From NCBI GenBank assembly GCA_028671895.1, contig JAPMAC010000231.1:8830001-8894000 (forward strand): a stretch of 64,000 nt of DNA, in the 5' to 3' direction. The position numbers were made by a program, and so were the translations under genes. Below the pieces are notes generated by a model. That model had not been told where the DNA came from. It ran no database searches and worked only from the letters and a program-made list of their open reading frames with translations. This DNA comes from Oenanthe sinensis (lineage: Eukaryota > Streptophyta > Magnoliopsida > Apiales > Apiaceae). How positions within the stretch are numbered: position 1 is the stretch's first letter; every line of letters starts with the position of its first letter. This document shows, one piece after another, positions 22,216-33,363 of this stretch.

Positions 22216-23757
22216 ATGGCACCACAAAAGAAGATTGTCTCTTCCACTGGGTTCATCTACGAGCAGAACAACTTCACAGCATGTCTAACGGTGAATGATG
22301 CTCATGTGGACTTTCATCCATTGATGCGATTCCTAGGAGACTGCAAAGTGTCCAAAGCTCTCAGCGAAGCACCAACAATCGTGTGTTCATTTGTTGAGGA
22401 ACTGTGGAACTCTACAGAAATATCACCAGATGGGAAGGTAATTTCTTACTCTTGTAGAGGTAATACCTATACAATTACTAGTACTTCGTTATCTGAATGT
22501 TTAGGATTACCTGCAAATAACTGTGATAAACCACCCACTGAAAATGAAATTAGGGATATGTTAGAATCCGTTAATTATGCAAATGCTGAAACTGGATTAG
22601 GAGAAGTTGTTAGGAAAACTCTTAGGAAAGAATGGAGTTATTTCTTTGATGCCATAATTAAAGTATTTTCTGGAAAAATAAGTAATTTTGATGCAATTAC
22701 AACTAGTATGCAAGAAATTGCTTATTCTGTCCTATTTGATAAATATTTTGATTTTGGCACATTACTTCTAAATGAATTAACTGCCAAGTTAGGAACCAAG
22801 TCATCTAGGAAAAATAATATTTATTTTGCCAGATTTTTCATGATGATTATTAATGCCTCTATTGGAGAATATGAGATAAGTGCAGATATGGAGTCCTTGG
22901 AGCCATGGATGCAAAACAAGAGGGTCGTCAAGGATCTTGTGAGAATCAACTTACACCCTAAGTTGTGCCTCATTTATCCTCCTCTTGTGCAGGTATATCT
23001 TCAAAATCTCAATCTTTTACATTCTTCTTCAAAATCTCAAATTTCTTTGCCTTCTGCAACAATGGAGGGAGATGGAAATGCCCCCATCCCTCCTACCCAA
23101 GTTGCACAACCTTCAAAACCCAAATCTAAACAAACCACCTCAGTAGTTTCTCAAAAGACTACTGTTGTAAAATCTAAGAAAAGGAAAACCACTGAGGGGA
23201 GTGTGAAGGTGGTGGTTGAGGGTGAGGGAACTGGCCAACATCAAGAAAGCTAGAAGAATAAGGAGAGTGAGATTAAGAGAAACCAGCCAGCCTCCAGCCC
23301 AATCTCCCAACAGATTGAGGTTGTAGTAAAGGACTTAAACACATCCCTAGGTGCATCTTCCCAAAAAGGTGTAACTATTGAAAAGAGGTCTGAACCAGGA
23401 CCATCAGATGGGGATAAGGGTCACAAAACAATACAGCCATACAAAAGGAGAAAGAAGGTTACACATATTGCACAGGGTACACACAAACAACTTACAAAGC
23501 CAAATGCAAATTTGGTGGAGCCTTCACCTTCCTCTTTTGATGTGTCTCATAATCTTCCTGAGGCACAGCCCCATTCTTTATCTGTTTCTTCTCCTCAATC
23601 TCCTTCAAAATCTTTTTCTTCAGAAACAATGTTGATTGACAACTTCATTGTTTCAAATTCATCCTCTTTACAACTCAGAGTGGAGCCAACACTCTCACCT
23701 GTATCACCGAATAAGGATAACACCTTGGTTGATCAGGCAAATGCTGAAAAATCTCTC

Positions 23758-23945
23758 AAGTCAATGGATAATATTCAATCAACTGATAATATTCAATCAA
23801 TTGATAATATTCAATCAACTGATATCCCACATCCATTGACTAGTTCACTTCCATTTATGGATATCCTTACATCCATCGACGAGCTCCCATCAACGGATAT
23901 TCATCCATCGATGGATATTCCTTATCCATCGATTGAGAAATTTAT
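23758..23945 (+). repeat. family B motif array inside the aORF coding sequence
   Basis: About ten motif copies in 190 bp: TCAATGGATAA, TCAACTGATAA, TCAATTGATAA, TCAACTGATAT, TCAACGGATAT, TCCATCGATGGATAT, TCCATCGATTG. They are read as SMDN, STDN, SIDN, STDI, SMDI. The DNA motif is the one seen in the LTR and the aORF promoter. Confidence 0.8.
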
Positions 23946-25074
23946 TTCAATTTCTGAAGCTTCCACTGAAACACTTGTGGCAAATACACTCTTAGGTTTG
24001 AGTGGAGTGGGTGAGATGAGTGAGAGGCAAGGGTTGCATACCTTGGCAAAAGGAGAGTGTGTGAATAAGGGGCCCTCAACTTTTTCTGAGGTGGCAAAAG
24101 GAGAGGGTGTGACAAAAGAGAGTTCCACCTTAGAAGGTGATGAAAAAGGAGAGCTAAGTAAGGGAGAGGTGAAAATCCAGGATGAGATCCTGATGCAAGA
24201 ACAGAGAGATGAGAGTGAGAGAGAAAAGAATAGAGAGAATTTTTTTTTTCAATCCGATGAAGCATCAACTTCTAAAACTGAGCATGTAGCAGCTGAACTC
24301 ACCCATGAGTTGGGGCTAGAGTCAGGGGAAGATGGAAAACATGAAGTTCCTGCAGGAGTTGCAGATGTCAACTTGACAATGGAGGATGAGACTGATGTCA
24401 ATCTTGATGCTTCAACCTTTCTACATGCAGATCCCCATTATTAAGAACTAGCAGCAGCATCTAATCAAGAAGCTGAGCAGATGCTGGGTTTGCTGTAAAC
24501 AGAAGAACAATTCAGGAGTGGGAAGGAGTTCCTGGCCAATCAACCTGATGATGTATCTCACATGAATCGTGAGGATTTTGACGACAGCTCTGATGATGAT
24601 GGACTTCTAGATCCTCAGGTGGCTAGTGATGAAACAAATTTGGCTGAAACAGAAAGGGCCATCATTTCTCTCTACAGAAGGTCAATGGCTGAAGTAGATG
24701 TGGTGGATCCCTTGCACAGAAGGATTCTGGACTTTTACAGAGACAATTTGAAGATCCAGAAAATGCATGTCACAAGCTCCAGATTTGAGTTGAAGAAGAT
24801 AAGAGAGGACATTGAAAGCTCAAGGATGCACTTCGACACCACCATTGATTCTAGGCTTAGTCTCACAATGCTAACTAGAATCAAACAAAGGTTAGACACT
24901 GAGTTTACAGCCAAGGATAAGGCAATTGAATTGGAGAAAAGAGTAGCTGCCATGGAGCTCAACATGCAGCAAATCTTGAAAAACCAAGTCACTCAGATCA
25001 ATCTTCTGAGCAAACTGTTAGGGACCCCTATTATCTCATAATCATTAGCACAAGTACAAGTTGCTGATAACAAA

Positions 25075-25086
25075 AAGGGGGAGAAG
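25075..25086 (+). other. AAGGGGGAGAAG polypurine tract in the family B aORF
   Basis: Same 12 bases as at 13390 (family A) and 48620 (family C), again in the middle of the aORF and reading K-G-E-K. Confidence 0.55.
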
Positions 25087-26172
25087 CAAGCAAGTGAAGC
25101 TGAATTGGACAAAGCAAGTGAAACTGTAGTGACAAAGACTACAGATCCAAAGAAGGATTTGGCTCAGGATATAGTAAGGAAATTTGATTTGATTGCTAGC
25201 AAATTCAAGGAGACAAGTTCCAGTAGCTCACAACCTGGTGACAGGAAAGGAAAGGGAAAGCTAATTGAAGATGGTAAAAAGAAAGCTGTCACAGGTGGAG
25301 GGGAAAATGAAAAATTGTTGAGCAAAGCCATAGTAGTTGGCATAAGAGAAAGGGAGCAACAAGAAAAATCCCAAGAAGAATTAGCCATTCAATTGCAAAG
25401 GGAATATGATGAGGATGATAGGCTAATAAGAGAAGCCAGAAGAAAAGAAGGTGAAAGGAGGCCAAGAGTGAAGCAAAGAGCAAACAAGCCTAAAGATGCA
25501 CCAAAATCCTCTGGAGTTAAAAGACAATTGGTTGTTGAAGACAAAGGAGACTAGGAGAGGAAACCAAAACAAGTCAAGGCTGAAGGTCAAGCTTCTGGGA
25601 GTAATCAAGCCAAAGAAATAGAGGTGCTCAAACACAAATCTGAAGACTTTGTGCCAATTAAAACTGAGGGAATGATTGCAGTAAAAGGACAAAGGAAGAA
25701 AGATGTTAATCTTCTCCACATTGAGTATGAAGATGGATCACACTCAACTTTTACATTCAACAAAGTCTTAAATCAAGGATATGGCATCTTAAGGAAAATG
25801 TACACTATGCTCAACAGGAAGTATTATCTAACTAAAGAGCTAGGAAATGCCATCCTTGAAAGAATGAAGAAGATGAGGGAGGCACCAGTTCAAGAAGAAA
25901 GGGATGACAGAATAAAGATTTGGAACCCTAAAGGAAGAAAGGTGCTTCATGAGCCATTCTACTTAATGATATATAAGGACAGGGAAGGCAGAGAAAAATG
26001 CATTGATATTTGTCAAGAAATAGACAAACTGCCTAATCTGGAATTAAATCATCTGGCAAGTCAATTAGACTACAGGATTGAAGATGAGAAGATATTGAAA
26101 GGAACCCTTTACAGGAAGATGAAGGAAAATGAAGACAAGATGAATGAGTCAAGGGGAAGAAGGAGAAGATAA

Positions 26173-26353
26173 AAGATTCAACCTCAATCATCAAAATTAT
26201 CAGAATTCATCTTTTTCTGGTATCAGATTACTCTGTCTCAAACTATACTTGTCAATATTGTAATTCATTCTAAGAATAAAAATTGTTCAGAAGTTTTGTT
26301 ATCATCAACAGAAGATTTATGAATGTTTTACACAGTCATAAATAGGGGGAGAT
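26173..26353 (+). promoter_or_regulatory. family B 3' UTR and polypurine tract
   Basis: Short AT-rich tail ending in ATAAATAGGGGGAGA immediately before the TGTTAGG of the LTR. The tract primes plus-strand synthesis. Confidence 0.85.
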
Positions 26354-27528
26354 TGTTAGGAATTATAAGTTTTGATGATAACAAATTTCTTAGAATTACA
26401 ATAGGGACTTAAAATTACTTTGTAACTAGTCGATGGATATGACTTATAAATATCCATTGACTAGAAAACCAGTTATCAGTTGAAACTTGTTTATCAACTG
26501 ATAAACTGGATTGTAACATTTGATTCAAGTTTCATTATCAATTGATTGTATTGCCTCGATGGATGCTATGAAGTAGTCGACTGATATTACCGACTTCAAT
26601 CTTTAGCTTCTCAACAGATGTGAAGAATGGCTGATCAACTGTTAATATCCCAACTCAGAATTCTCACAAGTGAAGTGATCAACTGATATTGAAGTCGATG
26701 GATGAAGACACTACTTAACGGATGAAAGCTATCAACGGATACCAATCATCAATTGATAAAGAACCATCAATGGATAAGGAGTCGATGGATAACTCAATTA
26801 TCCATCAACACATCAACTGATCAACAGATATCCTATCCATCGATGGATAAGCAAAGGAGGATCAACTGATAAGCTTTACAGCATTTATCAGTTGATTAAA
26901 GTTTCCCTATTTAGCCAAAGCCAAGAATTACGGGAAAAGTGCAGAAACTGAATCATTGGAAGACAGTCCTGTCAGGATTGTGAAGACTTTCAAGGCAACA
27001 CAGCATCCAAGGAATATATCAAGACAAAGATATCTCCAGGACTAGTCAGTTCAAAAAGGAAGGCTGTGAAAAGTAGCTAGTTTCTATTTTCATGTAAACA
27101 ATATAAATTGTAATATTATATTGTTAGCTGTCTATGGAAAACTAGAGATGTAGGTTTTCTATATAGTAGTTAGAAAAACATAGTAGCAAAGTGAAGGCAA
27201 TAGTTTTCAAGAACTCAAGTAAAGCAAAGTAAAAATAGGCAGAACTTTTAATGCTTTTCTGAGTCCAAATTCAACTTTGTAAGCAGCTTGGTATTCTTAC
27301 TAAGATCTATTGAAAGCAAAAACACACTAGTGGAAAATCAATCCATTAGTAATTTTTAACCTTGCTGAGATTTGTCTTCAATACTTTAATTATCTAGTTC
27401 TTAGTTACATCAGTCTTAAATAAACACTATCTTTGAACAAACTTAAATCCGCAAGAATTTTCACTTAATTCTTAAGTTTGTATTCAACCCCCCTTCTCCA
27501 AACTTAGTGTACTTAAGGGCGAATAACA
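26354..27528 (+). repeat. 3' LTR, family B Sirevirus
   Basis: About 1175 bp from TGTTAGGAATTATAAG to GCGAATAACA. It carries many copies of TCGATGGATA, TCAACTGATAA, ATCAATTGAT and relatives at 26430-26900, a TATA-like ATATAAATT near 27108, and the GTATTCAACCCCCC stretch near its end. The right edge is set by analogy with the solo LTR at 46457, which also ends in ATAACA. No TSD can be checked because the left end is outside. Confidence 0.8.
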
Positions 27529-29564
27529 TACCTAATGATGGATTTTTTTTAGCAAAGTGAGCTTAGCTATGTGGTAAAGGCATCTACTGTCATTCACATG
27601 GATGCAGCCTCTCAAGCATGGAGCTCTGCAAAGGTTGTTGATCCTACTCAAGATAAACTAGGTAAAATAGTGTTCACCTTTGGCTCTTCTACTTTTGATG
27701 TCACTGTTGATGTGATTAACTCTGTGTTTAAACTATCTTAAATACACCTTTTGATGATATTGTATCTGATGATGATATAAAGGGCATGTTTAAATCAATA
27801 GGTCATTCTGCTAGTTTAGAGAATATGAGTAAAATAACTAGGTCTTACTTGAGAAAAGAATGGTCTTTTTTCTTTGATCAAATTACTAAGTGTTTCACTG
27901 GTAAGTTTAGTGGCTTTGATGCTATAACTTTTATTAATTATCAAATTGGTCACAGTCTCATATTTGATAAAGTGATCAATATTGGTGATATGTTGCTCAC
28001 TCAAATGGGAGCTAAATTAAATAATGTGCAAGAGGGGAGGAAGAAAGTCGAATATCATAGATTTTTGATGATTCTCTTCAACTACTTCATTCTTGACTTG
28101 TCAACCAGGTTGGCAGATGATTGATGTGTACAGGCCTACAAGCAACAAATAAGGCTATTCTCTAACATCAAGAGAATTGATGACAAGAAAAAGAGTATAC
28201 CTTCCATGGTGGCTAGTGGCATAGGTGTTCAGCATGTCTCACCCATACAAGAACCACCTAGCCAGAGATTGGGTGATAGTGGGGCAGAGGAGCATGCTGA
28301 TAGGCCCTCTTTGACAACTCAACAATATGCTGATGAGAACCCCAATGATATGGGAGGACAGACTCTGATGGATACTCGAGAATAAAATCAACAATCAATT
28401 CTGTCAAAATCTATCCACTTTGAGAGGAAGTCTCATGCACCAATAGTCAAAGATGGTAACACTAAGGCTTTGGCTACTAATGAAGTGATACCAAAGCAGT
28501 CAGAGTCTATAGTAGATCCTGAGACTGGGATACTGGAGCCAACAGACTCTAATAAGAGAGAAAAGACTAATAAGGGTTCAGAGTCTGTTGTTGCTCACCC
28601 CTTGGTGGTAATCCCTAGCCTTCAGACATTTGAAGGGGTTCCCCTCCATTAAGGTGGTGGTATTGATGCACTTTCATTCTCTCTAAACCCCCATTTTGTA
28701 GGACATATGAGTGCACACATCCAAATGAGTGGAAAAATCAATTCTGAGAGGCTGGCACTGGTCCAGGAAAAAGAAGAGGTAAAAAAGGTTGTAGAGAGCC
28801 TGAATGAGATTAAGAAAGTGGGTGTCCAACCCCACTGTGAGAATGAGAGATTAGGGTATCCTGAACCTAGCTTCACTTATTGGGATCAAGATTTTTCCAA
28901 GATTTGGTCCAATGAGTTGGGGCAGGGAATGGATGAAAACACTTATTTTCTTATTTTTCAGATTTCCAAGAAGGAGGAGGCTCTAGTTGCTCAAAAATCT
29001 TTTACACAGAGGCCACAACTTCATTTGGTGGATTCTCTAGCCAAAAGAGCAGATAGAGTCAGGGAAACTTTGGTGGATGATTCACAAAATCAACCTGGTA
29101 ATACATCTTTTAAGTCAGGACAACCTATCTTAATCATGCCAATTCAGGCAAGGCTTCTAGAGTCTACAGATCCTGATCATTCTGTTGTGGAGTCAGGGTC
29201 TAAAGTCCCTTATGCAGTGTCAGAGTCTACACTTCCATCAGAGTCTACACCTATAGTAAAAAAGATTGAGCTTGTGGATGCCGTTGATGATTCAGCCTCT
29301 GAAGATGAAGGGGATGTGAATCCATCTTTCAACTACATTGATCAAGTGTTTCCCCAATCTTGCAAAACAGCCCAGTCGAAAAGCATTGTTGATGAAGATA
29401 CTTTTGCATGCATACTGGATATTTATAAATCTGAGAGACTCAAGGCTTTTCAAAAGAAGTCCTTCTTTCAAGAGTATGTTCATTATCTTGATGAGAATCC
29501 TGATGCTTCTCTACTTGAAGAAGAAAAAGATGTGGCTGCTGACCTCAGCTCTGTACACGCTTAA
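27529..29564 (+). pseudogene. fragment of another Sirevirus aORF
   Basis: Joined pieces with no pol or LTR of their own. Around 27560-27720 an aORF-like start can be read (VVKASTVIHMDAASQAW; FTFGSSTFDVTVDV). 27786-28124 holds LRKEWSFFFDQITKCFTGK, FDAITFINYQIGHSLIFDK and GDMLLTQMG, clearly the aORF N-terminal domain. After stops near 28124, 28161 and 28650 the same frame is open at 28470-28652 and 28653-29564 (charged, Ser-rich, two S-F-x-Y-x-D-Q-x-F blocks at 28870 and 29325 suggesting an internal duplication). It ends against the Tat element near 29600. Origin of the truncation unknown. Confidence 0.75.
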
Positions 29565-29624
29565 CTAGGTGCTGCGGTCATAGATATATCTTATAAGTTT
29601 CAATGATTTGGGCCATGAAAAAAT

Positions 29625-30460
29625 AATGTCTTTGTGCAAATGCCAACCAATGGTTTATGAGGCTACCAGGAGATTCTATAAAGTTCTGGGAGCAGATAGG
29701 GGTCCTATTTGTAGCTCAATTTAGAGCATCTGTGGCCTATTCTCCGTCTGTCAATACATTGGTGAACATTAAACAAAGGGACAGAGAGACTCTAAGGGAC
29801 TACTTTATGAGGTTTAATGAGGAGGTTCCCAGGGTGAGAAAAACTTCTAATGAAACATTGAAAAACTTCCTCATTGCAGGTGTGAGGCCAAGAACTGATT
29901 TCTGGAAGGAGCTCCAAGGACGGGAACCTGAAACCCTTTCTGATTTTTATGCAAAGGTATAACCTCACAAGATTGTAGAGGAATCATTGGCCAAACTGTC
30001 AAACAATGCCAACCAAGGAGGTACCGAGGGGTGGAGCAGGAATAAAAGAAATCGCTCCTACAGCCCCAAAGACAAGAATGCTAAGAAAAGAACCTCTAGT
30101 AGGGGAACCTCTGATTCAAGGACTTATAATTGTGATGACAAAACAAAACCCATCTCTGTAAATGCTAACAGAGACAGGTCCCATGATGGGTGAAGATATT
30201 CTCCTACTGATAGGTTCTCAAGGTTTGAGGAATATACTCTCATCAATGCCTCTATCAACCACATATACGAGGTTTCAGAGATGATAAGGATGTTCAAAAA
30301 GCCTTACCTTGGAAGGAAGGATTTGAGAAAGTATTGTGCCTTTCATAGTAGCAATGGTCATAAGACAGTAGATTGCAGGCACCTCAAAGACCAAATTGAG
30401 GAATTAATAAGAGGTGGGTACCTCTTAGAATTTGTGGCTAGAGAAGCTAAGAGGTTGTAG
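29625..30460 (+). pseudogene. gag: Tat Gag (broken)
   Basis: QWFMRLPGDSIKFWEQIGVLFVAQF at about 29648 and LVNIKQRDRETLRDYFMRFNEEV are the retrotransposon Gag core. A C-terminal [26 protein letters not shown] at about 30330 is the Tat-type Cys/His block. Stops near 29960 and frame changes break it. It would form the particle and bind RNA. The start is missing. Confidence 0.82.
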
Positions 30461-31440
30461 GATGAGAAGGCAGTGAAGGAAGCTGGACAGTCAGGTGCCA
30501 CAAGAGCTATAAGGACAGGAAGCATCAGGACCATTATTTGAGGTCCCCAACAAGGAAGTTCCAGCAGAAATGCATGGAAAGCTATGCACGGGAAGATAAG
30601 GGAAAACCCTTAATAAATGTTTTAAATCTGGCAGAGAGACACCCAAAGTTGTTCAAAGGAGAAACTGCACAATTTTCTTTGATGACGATCATTATCTACA
30701 TAATGATGCCCTAGTGGTAACTGTCATGATTGGATGGCTAAATATGCACAGGATCCTGTTGGATAATAGGAGCTCTGTGAATATTCTGGCTTACACCACC
30801 TACCAAAAGATGGGGCTACTAGATAATGAAATGGATACTACTATGAATAAATTGTATGGATTTACTAGGAAGTCAGTGAGGATCCTTGGAAAGATAAACC
30901 TCTCAGTTACTATAGGAGAGGAAGCTAAGGTGGCTACACAGATGGTTAAATTCATGGTGCTAAATGAGGATATTTCCTATAATGCAATTTTGGGGAGACC
31001 AGTACTAAAAGATTTGAGGATAGTAACCTCCATTTACCACATGGCCATGAAGTTCCCCACACCCAATGTAGTGGGATTTGTTAGAGGCTGCTAGTATGAA
31101 TTCAGGGAGTGCTACAACAAAGTGATACAGGTTGCTGAAAAGCAAAAAAAGAGCTTCCAAGCAACAAAGAAAGAGGATTATGAGGTACCGATATTAGAAC
31201 CTGTAGAAAATTGGAAAGGTTCCTGCAATGGCATCAGAATTGTAAAATTGGATTGTGAGGAACCTTTTCCAGAAGTTTCAGTTTTTTTGGGCTAGCACCA
31301 TCAGGATTGCTAATGCTGAAAGCTACACCAACAGAAACTCTCACTATAGAGGAGGTTCAAGATGTTGAAGTTGAGATAGACCTGGACCCAAGAATGCCTA
31401 AAAATACCGAGAAGCAAGACCAGCTGGTGATACAGTTGTT
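30461..31440 (+). pseudogene. Tat protease region and linker (broken)
   Basis: 30714-31094 is open and shows a retropepsin-like layout: RILLDNRSSVNIL in place of the usual D-[NG]-G-S-S, KLYGFTRKSVRILGKINLSV, and YNAILGRPVLKDL. The Asp remains but the following Gly reads Arg, so activity is doubtful. 30461-30713 and 31095-31440 are degenerate linkers with several stops. Confidence 0.75.
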
Positions 31441-32447
31441 ATGGTAATGGATGACAATGATGCCTCAAAGGTACTAATTATTGGGAAGCACCTGGAACCT
31501 ACTATAAAGGAGAAGATGGTCAGGTTCCAGAAGAAAAAACTAGATGTTTTTGCTTGGTGCCACTCAGATATGATTAGAGTTATCCCCAAAGTGATGTGTC
31601 ACCATCTAAATATTGACCCTGAAAAGAAAGGAGTAAGACAGAAAAGAAGAGCTATAAGTGGAGAAAGAGCTTCCGCTTTAAAGGTAGAGGTGAACCGGTT
31701 GCTCAAGGCTGGTTTAGTCAAAGAGTCATTCTACCCCATATGGTTGGCTAACCCAGTATTGGTTAAAAAACCTAATGGGAAATGGAGGAATTATGTGGAT
31801 TTAACAGACCTAAACAAAACATGTCCTAAGGACAACTTCCCTCTTCCAAGGATTGACCAGTTAATAGATGCCACAGTTGGACATGCCTTGCTCTATTTTA
31901 TGGATGCTTATTCAAGCTATAATCAGATTCCCATGTACGAACCTGACCAAGAGCATACCTCTTTCATCATAGATAAAGGCCTATATTGCTACGTGGGGAT
32001 GCCATTTGGGTTGCTCAATACAGGAGCTATCTACCAAAGGTTAGTAAATAAGATGTTTCATGAGCAGATTGGTAAAATAATGGAGGTTTATGTGGATGAT
32101 ATGCTGGTCAAGTCTAAGGAATATTTGACATACTGAAGAGTAACTAGATGAAGCTCAATCCAAGTACAAAAATGTGTGTTTGGGGTGGAGTTTGGAAAGT
32201 TACTAGGTTTGATTGTGAATCACATAGGTATTGAAGCAAACCCTGCAAAAATTAAAGCTTTCATGGAAATGAGGTCCCTGATAAATTTAAGGAGGTATAA
32301 TATTTGATAGGGAGAGTCGTTGCTCTCAACAGATTTGTTTCTAGAAGCTCAGATAAGTGCAAGGAGTTTTTTAAAGCTATCAAGAAAGGAAAGGAGTTCC
32401 AATGGACACAGGAATGTGAAGCTGCCTTCCAGAGGCTCAAGGAGTAG
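31441..32447 (+). pseudogene. Tat reverse transcriptase (broken at the thumb)
   Basis: 31441-32136 is open and holds LVKKPNGKWRNYVDLTDLNKTCPKDNFPLP, LLYFMDAYSSYNQ with the first catalytic Asp, YVGMPFGLLNTGA and the active site VYVDDMLVKS. A TGA near 32134 ends the frame. Thumb and connection residues can be read with shifts to about 32447 (GIEANPAKIKAF). Confidence 0.88.
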
Positions 32448-32720
32448 TTGAGAAGCCCCCCATTGCTATCCAAGCCCTTGGAAGGGGAGGTTCTCATACT
32501 GTACCTAGTTGTTTCAAAATATTCTGTCAGTGCAATCCTGATAAGGGAAGAGGAACATGTACAGTACCTAGTGTATTATGTAAGAAAGAGGCTGTTGAAT
32601 GCAGAAACCAGGTACCCCAAGCATGGAAAAGTTGGTGTATGCCTTAGTCATGGCATCTAGGAAGCTTAGGCCCTATTTTTAGGCCCACAAAGTGGAGGTA
32701 TGATCCTCATATCGTTTGAG
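32448..32720 (+). pseudogene. Tat first (native) RNase H, degraded
   Basis: SPPLLSKPLEGEVLILYLVVSKYSVSAILIREEE is the beginning of a Ty3-type RNase H following RT. The usual catalytic residues of this domain are largely missing, as is common in dual-RNase H elements. The frame changes at about 32640. Confidence 0.72.
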
Positions 32721-33363
32721 ACATGTCTTGCACAAGCCAGAAGCTTTGGGAAGACTCATGAAATGGGCAATAGAATTAGGACAATTTGATATCGATTACA
32801 AGCCAAGGACATCAATTAAAGGTCAGGTTCTAGCTGATTTTATATTGGAATTCCAATCAAAAATAGTGGTGGAAGTCATGCATCTGGTACCTGAACATGG
32901 TAACTCAGTGGTACTTGGAGAGAATTATGCACATTGGTAGAACCTGTATGTGGACAAGGCAGTAAAAAATAGTGGAGTAGGAACTAGAATTGAACTCATT
33001 AGCCCTGAGGGGCATCGCCTCCAAGGTTCCATTCACTTCTCGTTCAGAGCTAATAATGATGATGCAAAATATGAAGCCCTAATTGCAGGATTGAATCTAG
33101 CCCTTGAAATGAAAGTGGAGAACCTTATTGTCTACGGTGACTCAATGTTCGTAATGTGGCATATTAGGGGTGACTATCAAGCTAGGGGATCCAGTACAGA
33201 CCTATATATGAGATATGCTCAGGACCTGATGCAGAGGTTCCATGAAGTAAAACTTGAACAGATTCCAAGGGCAGAAAATGCTAATGCAGATGCCTTAGCA
33301 AAATTGGGATCTCAAAGGTCTACAACCTTGTTGGGAGTGATTCCCCAAGAGATACAGTCTTAA
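32716..33363 (+). pseudogene. Tat second, archaeal-type RNase H (nearly complete)
   Basis: A tether-like piece (32716-32940: LGRLMKWAIELGQFDIDYKPRTSIKGQVLADF) precedes a TAG at 32938. Then 32941-33363 reads LYVDKAVKNSG with the first Asp, SFRANNDDAKYEALIAGL with the Glu, VYGDSMFV with the second Asp, and PRAENANADALAKLGS with the last Asp. This is the aRNH module acquired by the Tat lineage. All four acidic positions are retained. It would remove RNA from hybrids. Confidence 0.86.

Larger units (their letters stand above)
22216..26172 (+). pseudogene. family B aORF, one frame with five premature stops
   Basis: From ATG 22216 one frame runs 1318 codons to TAA 26170, broken only by TAG 23251, TAA 24442, TAA 24496, TAA 25039 and TAG 25552. 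The N-terminal domain has LRKEWSYFFDAIIKVFSGK and a GTLLLNEL block as in other aORFs. Basic patches (KSKKRKTTE near 23175; YKRRKKVT-like near 23440) look nuclear. A repeat tract at 23758-23945 encodes S-x-D-N units. Coiled-coil helices cover 24690-25020, and a charged C-terminal domain ends in RGRRRR. No membrane segment. Function unknown; dead in this copy unless stops are read through. Confidence 0.82.
19592..27528 (+). mobile_element. Sirevirus, family B, 3' portion (host of the chromovirus insertion)
   Basis: Starts abruptly in the pol linker just after the chromovirus LTR and continues with RT, RNase H, promoter-like spacer, aORF, PPT and 3' LTR. Its 5' LTR, gag, protease and integrase should lie left of the window beyond the chromovirus. 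Reading frames carry six premature stops but no frameshift that I can see. Confidence 0.88.
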
